DNA of 64,000 nucleotides. It comes from Gordonia sp. KTR9. GTDB taxonomy: Bacteria; Actinomycetota; Actinomycetes; Mycobacteriales; Mycobacteriaceae. Made by a program: the position numbers and the translations under genes. Shown here piece by piece: positions 61,108 through 64,000 of this stretch. Numbering within the stretch: position 1 is the stretch's first letter; every line of letters starts with the position of its first letter. The notes beneath the pieces are model-generated. The model was not told where the DNA came from. It did not search any database and worked only from the letters and a program-made list of their open reading frames with translations. The stretch spans positions 5,208,001 through 5,272,000 of the forward strand of contig NC_018581.1 of NCBI RefSeq assembly GCF_000143885.2. The letters are read 5' to 3'.

Positions 61108-62751
61108 CTATCCGGCCGCCGGCACCGGCTCCCGCGGGTCCTCCGCCGTCTGGGTCGCTCTCGACCGTCGTCCGATCCGGTCGGGAGCACCGTCGAGGAC
61201 GCCGCCGGCCGGGTCGTCGTACCACCTGCCGTCGTTTCCGTGGCGGACCAGGTCGTCGCGCGGATGCCAGATCTGCCAGAGGACGACGGCGCAGAGAACC
61301 ACCACCATCAGTCCACGGAGCACGACAGCGGCGGTGAACCACTGATCGGGGAGCCACCGGCGCTCGGCGTCGAGGAACAGACTCATCCTGGGCACCCAGA
61401 TGAGCGCGTCGACGGCCATCCAGGCCAGCAGCAGGCGAGTGTGCGGAATGGCAAGCACCGCAAGCGGAACCAGCCACAACGAGTACTGGGGACTCCACAC
61501 CTTGTTCACCAGCAGGAAGCCGGCCACGGCGAGGAATGCGAGCTGGGCCACCCGGGGCCGGTATGGCGCCAGGACACCGACCGCGACCACCGCGGCGATC
61601 ACGACGACCGTCAGGCCCACCGACAGCGCATTCAGATAGCCGATGTTCCATGTGAAACCAGCGGCGTCGGCGACGACCCGGTAGATCGTGTCCGGGTCCG
61701 CGGACCGGTCACCGTTGAACCGGAAGAATTCCCACCAACCGGACGGGTACGGGATCAGGATCGGCAGGTTCACCGCCAGCCACGCGCCGATCGCCGTCGC
61801 AGCCGCGACCCCGAACTCGCGGACCTTCCCGGTCCGCAGGCACAGCACACCCAGCACCACCAGCAGAAGGGCGGGATACAGCTTGGCGGCGGTTCCGAGC
61901 CCGATGAGCACACCTGCCAGCCAGAACCGCTCCCTCGACCAGGCCAGCAGCGCCGTCGCCACTGCTGCGGTGGCTATCGCGTCGAAGTTGGTGAACGCGT
62001 GCACGAAGACGAGCGGGGACAACGCGACCAGCCACACCGACCACGTGCGGTGTCGTGCGGTGAGGGCCGTCGCCCAGATGGTCACCAGCCAGAACGCCGT
62101 CAGTCCCAACGCGACGATGGTGAAGAACAGGACGACGTCGAGTGCGCCGGGAACACCCCAGTTGGTCTCCGCCCAGAGCCACCCCTGGGTCAGCTGAGCC
62201 GCGCCGTACATGAACATCCCGGTGAGGACCGGGTACTCCATGTACCGCTTGATGGTCTGCCCGTCGGAGTCCTCCTGGAACCAGAAGTCGCGGTAGGGCA
62301 ACGCGCCCCGGTTGAGCCGCTCCGCACCGAACAAGCTGATCACGTCGGAGTAGCAGAGGTTGGTGAACTGACGCTGATCGTCCCAGTCCAGCCGCATCTC
62401 GGCGTTCGCGGTCGTACCGCCGTCGGCAGGCGCCTGTTGCAGGCACGCGGCCTTGCCGAACCACCCGAGCGCCAGTCCGCACAGCGCCAGCGCGAAAAGC
62501 ACGCGCAGCGGTGTCAGATGCCGGGCCCGGCCGATGACGGCGTGCGTCCCCACCGGTCCACCGACCAGCGAACTCGCCTCACGCACCAGACCGTCCGTGC
62601 GCGTGGGGAGGACGCGCGCGTCGTCGACGCGCAGATCACTCGCGATGGGTGCAGGGCTGTCCCAGACGGGGTCGGAGCCGCTCGCCGCGGAGTCGGCAGC
62701 CGGGTCCGGGTCAGCCGATGGGCGGTTCAGGGACTCCTCCGCCTCCGTCAC
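61108..62751 (-). CDS. GT87-family membrane glycosyltransferase (Rv0051-like)
   Basis: About 547 residues, 11-13 membrane spans. The N-terminal loop has CYSDVISLFGAERLN, LPYRDFWFQED and MEYPVLTGMF, the GT-C active-site region. VWSPQYSLWLVPLAVL follows late. Its place next to the class A PBP is that of Rv0051 beside ponA1 in M. tuberculosis, so it probably acts in envelope glycan or glycolipid synthesis. The GTG at 62751 gives a 41-base overlap with ponA; the true start may be later, as the first 75 residues (Pro/Ser/Asp-rich) are unlike the family. Confidence 0.88.
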   Translation of the reverse strand: MTEAEESLNRPSADPDPAADSAASGSDPVWDSPAPIASDLRVDDARVLPTRTDGLVREASSLVGGPVGTHAVIGRARHLTPLRVLFALALCGLALGWFGKAACLQQAPADGGTTANAEMRLDWDDQRQFTNLCYSDVISLFGAERLNRGALPYRDFWFQEDSDGQTIKRYMEYPVLTGMFMYGAAQLTQGWLWAETNWGVPGALDVVLFFTIVALGLTAFWLVTIWATALTARHRTWSVWLVALSPLVFVHAFTNFDAIATAAVATALLAWSRERFWLAGVLIGLGTAAKLYPALLLVVLGVLCLRTGKVREFGVAAATAIGAWLAVNLPILIPYPSGWWEFFRFNGDRSADPDTIYRVVADAAGFTWNIGYLNALSVGLTVVVIAAVVAVGVLAPYRPRVAQLAFLAVAGFLLVNKVWSPQYSLWLVPLAVLAIPHTRLLLAWMAVDALIWVPRMSLFLDAERRWLPDQWFTAAVVLRGLMVVVLCAVVLWQIWHPRDDLVRHGNDGRWYDDPAGGVLDGAPDRIGRRSRATQTAEDPREPVPAAG

Positions 62752-64000
62752 CGCCGCCGGGTACCCCGCCGCCGGAATCGCCGCCGTCGCCACCACCTGG
62801 GTCGGCGGGGGCCAGCCCGCCGCCGCCCGGGCTGTTTCCGCCGCCGCCACCGCCGCCGTTCCGCGGAGCGCCCGGGATCGGGATCGTCACTCCCGGAGCG
62901 AGGGTGAGGTTGCCGTCACCGGCCTGGTCGGGGATGTCGAAGGTCGGCACCGAGGGTCCACGCGTCCGCGTCGGCGCCTCGGTGGTGGCCGGCGCCTCGT
63001 ACGGGATGCCTGTCTCGCCGCCGATGGGCTCGTCGGCCTCGGGGAACTGCTTGATCTCCTTGCCCTCGAGCGCGGCGTCCATCGCCGACTTCCAGATCGA
63101 CGCCGGCAGGCCGCTGCCGTAGATCGAGGCGCCGTTGTAGTTGGTCAGGGCCGTGCCGTCGTTGGTGCCGACCCACACCGCGGTCGACAGCTGCGGGGTG
63201 TACCCGACCATCCAGGCGTCCTTGTTCTGCCCGGTGTCGCCGAGCTGGACGGTGCCGGTCTTGGCGGCGGACGGTCGCGAACCGAGGGACGAGTCGTAGA
63301 GCGAGTTGCCGTTGGAGTACGCCGCGATCGGCTCGAGCGCCGCGGTCACGGTGTCGGCGACCTTCTCGGGGAAGACGCGCTTGCCCTCGGTCTTGCGCTC
63401 GTAGAGGACCTGCCCCTCGGAGTCGACGACCTTCTGGACGAAGTACGGCTCGTGGTAGACGCCCGACGCCGCGAGCGTCGCGTACGCCGAGGCCATGTCG
63501 ATGACCCGCGACTGGTACTGGCCGAGGACCACGCCGCCCTCGGGCTGCCCATTCGCCTCCTGCAGGGTCCGCTCGATGTTGCCGAAGGACTCGGCAACAC
63601 CCGCACGGTGCGCGGCGTCGGCGACGGCTCGCGCTCCACCGTCGAGGTCCATCATCAGGCGGTAGTACACCGTGTTGAGCGACATCTTCATCGCCGTGGC
63701 GAGGTTGCAGGTGCCGCAGCTCTCGCCGTCGGAGTTCTCGACCGTCAGGCCACCGCTGGCCTGGAACGGCGCCGAGCTGTAGGTCTTCGACAGCGGGATG
63801 TCCTGTTCGAGGGCCGCGACGAGTGCGAACACCTTGAACGACGACCCGGTCTGCAGCCCGGCCTGGGCGAGGTCCCAGCCGGACGGGTTGTCGCCGCCGT
63901 AGTACCCGCGGACGCCGCCGGTCTGTGGGTCGATCGACACCACCGACGCGAGCACGTCGTCGGGCTCGCCGTTGAGCTCGCCCTCCGGGCACTTGTAGAT
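62711..64000 (-). CDS. ponA1: Class A penicillin-binding protein (PonA1-like), 5' end beyond window
   Basis: The last 429 residues of a bifunctional peptidoglycan synthase; the glycosyltransferase half lies past position 64000. The transpeptidase domain is complete: SxxK as SSFK (Ser codon at 63842-63844), SxN as SLN in KMSLNTVYYRL, and KTG in SAAKTGTVQLGD. The C-terminal tail is Pro/Gly-rich with long Gly runs and ends GGGVPEPPIG, as in mycobacterial PonA1. It makes cross-links in septal and polar peptidoglycan. The end overlaps the GT87 start. Confidence 0.93.
   Translation of the reverse strand: MYKCPEGELNGEPDDVLASVVSIDPQTGGVRGYYGGDNPSGWDLAQAGLQTGSSFKVFALVAALEQDIPLSKTYSSAPFQASGGLTVENSDGESCGTCNLATAMKMSLNTVYYRLMMDLDGGARAVADAAHRAGVAESFGNIERTLQEANGQPEGGVVLGQYQSRVIDMASAYATLAASGVYHEPYFVQKVVDSEGQVLYERKTEGKRVFPEKVADTVTAALEPIAAYSNGNSLYDSSLGSRPSAAKTGTVQLGDTGQNKDAWMVGYTPQLSTAVWVGTNDGTALTNYNGASIYGSGLPASIWKSAMDAALEGKEIKQFPEADEPIGGETGIPYEAPATTEAPTRTRGPSVPTFDIPDQAGDGNLTLAPGVTIPIPGAPRNGGGGGGGNSPGGGGLAPADPGGGDGGDSGGGVPGGGDGGGGVPEPPIG

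Noticed and set aside
1..64000. tRNA or rRNA genes, prophage or intact insertion sequence
   Set aside because: No cloverleaf-like segment, rRNA conserved block, transposase or phage structural gene was recognised by eye; a tRNAscan and ISfinder search would settle it.

Overview
The window reads as chromosome of a high-GC, mycolic-acid-containing actinobacterium (order Mycobacteriales), most like Gordonia or a near relative. This is an inference from gene content: a 13E12/DUF222 HNH gene behind an actinobacterial SOS box, a DUF5313 protein, a mycothiol-dependent-isomerase family protein, a PlsB/HAD-PlsC/WS-DGAT operon, a PknK-type kinase, a Tat-exported cholesterol oxidase, and a ponA - GT87 - rpsF - ssb - rpsR - rplI - dnaB block ordered much as in Mycobacterium tuberculosis. 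No species was identified. No tRNA, rRNA, CRISPR array, prophage or intact insertion sequence was found.

Layout. 1-4.6 kb: acyl-CoA dehydrogenase paired with an APH-type kinase, a SnoaL-like protein and a divergent LysR regulator. 4.8-6.1 kb: SOS-controlled but frameshifted DUF222-HNH gene. 6.2-11 kb: a MOSC / membrane / CoA-binding / TetR cluster divergent from an aminoglycoside-phosphotransferase-like gene and its DUF7064-like partner. 11-13.7 kb: OmpR-type two-component system with an aspartate-rich exported protein. 13.7-26 kb: scattered metabolic genes and regulators (alpha/beta hydrolase, DJ-1/PfpI, OPT transporter, cholesterol oxidase, SDR, MarR, CoA transferase, catalase). 26-31.4 kb: cinA, a tandem repeat, and the Hen1-Pnkp RNA-repair operon. 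31.4-37.3 kb: FadD, two membrane proteins, a methyltransferase and an aldo/keto reductase. 37.4-41.3 kb: PknK and a cold-shock gene. 41.4-47.5 kb: DUF2236 oxygenase and the glycerolipid operon plsB - HAD/plsC - WS/DGAT. 47.5-52.8 kb: GntR, Zn-alcohol dehydrogenase, a membrane coiled-coil protein, and an SDR/TetR pair with a clear operator. 52.9-64 kb: dnaB with an intein, an exported protein flanked by 38-bp tandem repeats, ribosomal proteins and SSB, two GT87 glycosyltransferases, and the 3' part of a class A penicillin-binding protein.

Most notable: (1) dnaB carries a 276-residue intein in its Walker A motif. It starts with Ala and has the Trp/Cys/Thr triplet of class 3 inteins. (2) A complete two-gene bacterial RNA-repair cassette (Hen1 overlapping Pnkp by ATGA), preceded by a tandem array of a dispersed repeat that recurs at 36.3 kb (as an inverted pair) and 56.4 kb. 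(3) A 38-bp exact-period tandem repeat between rplI and dnaB. (4) An SOS box with a leaderless-looking start on a frameshifted 13E12-family gene. (5) A split bacterial counterpart of the eukaryotic ACAD10/ACAD11 kinase-dehydrogenase fusion.

Start codons were re-chosen for many genes from ribosome-binding sites, signal peptides and family N-termini. Long open frames opposite real genes were treated as GC-rich shadows and left out.
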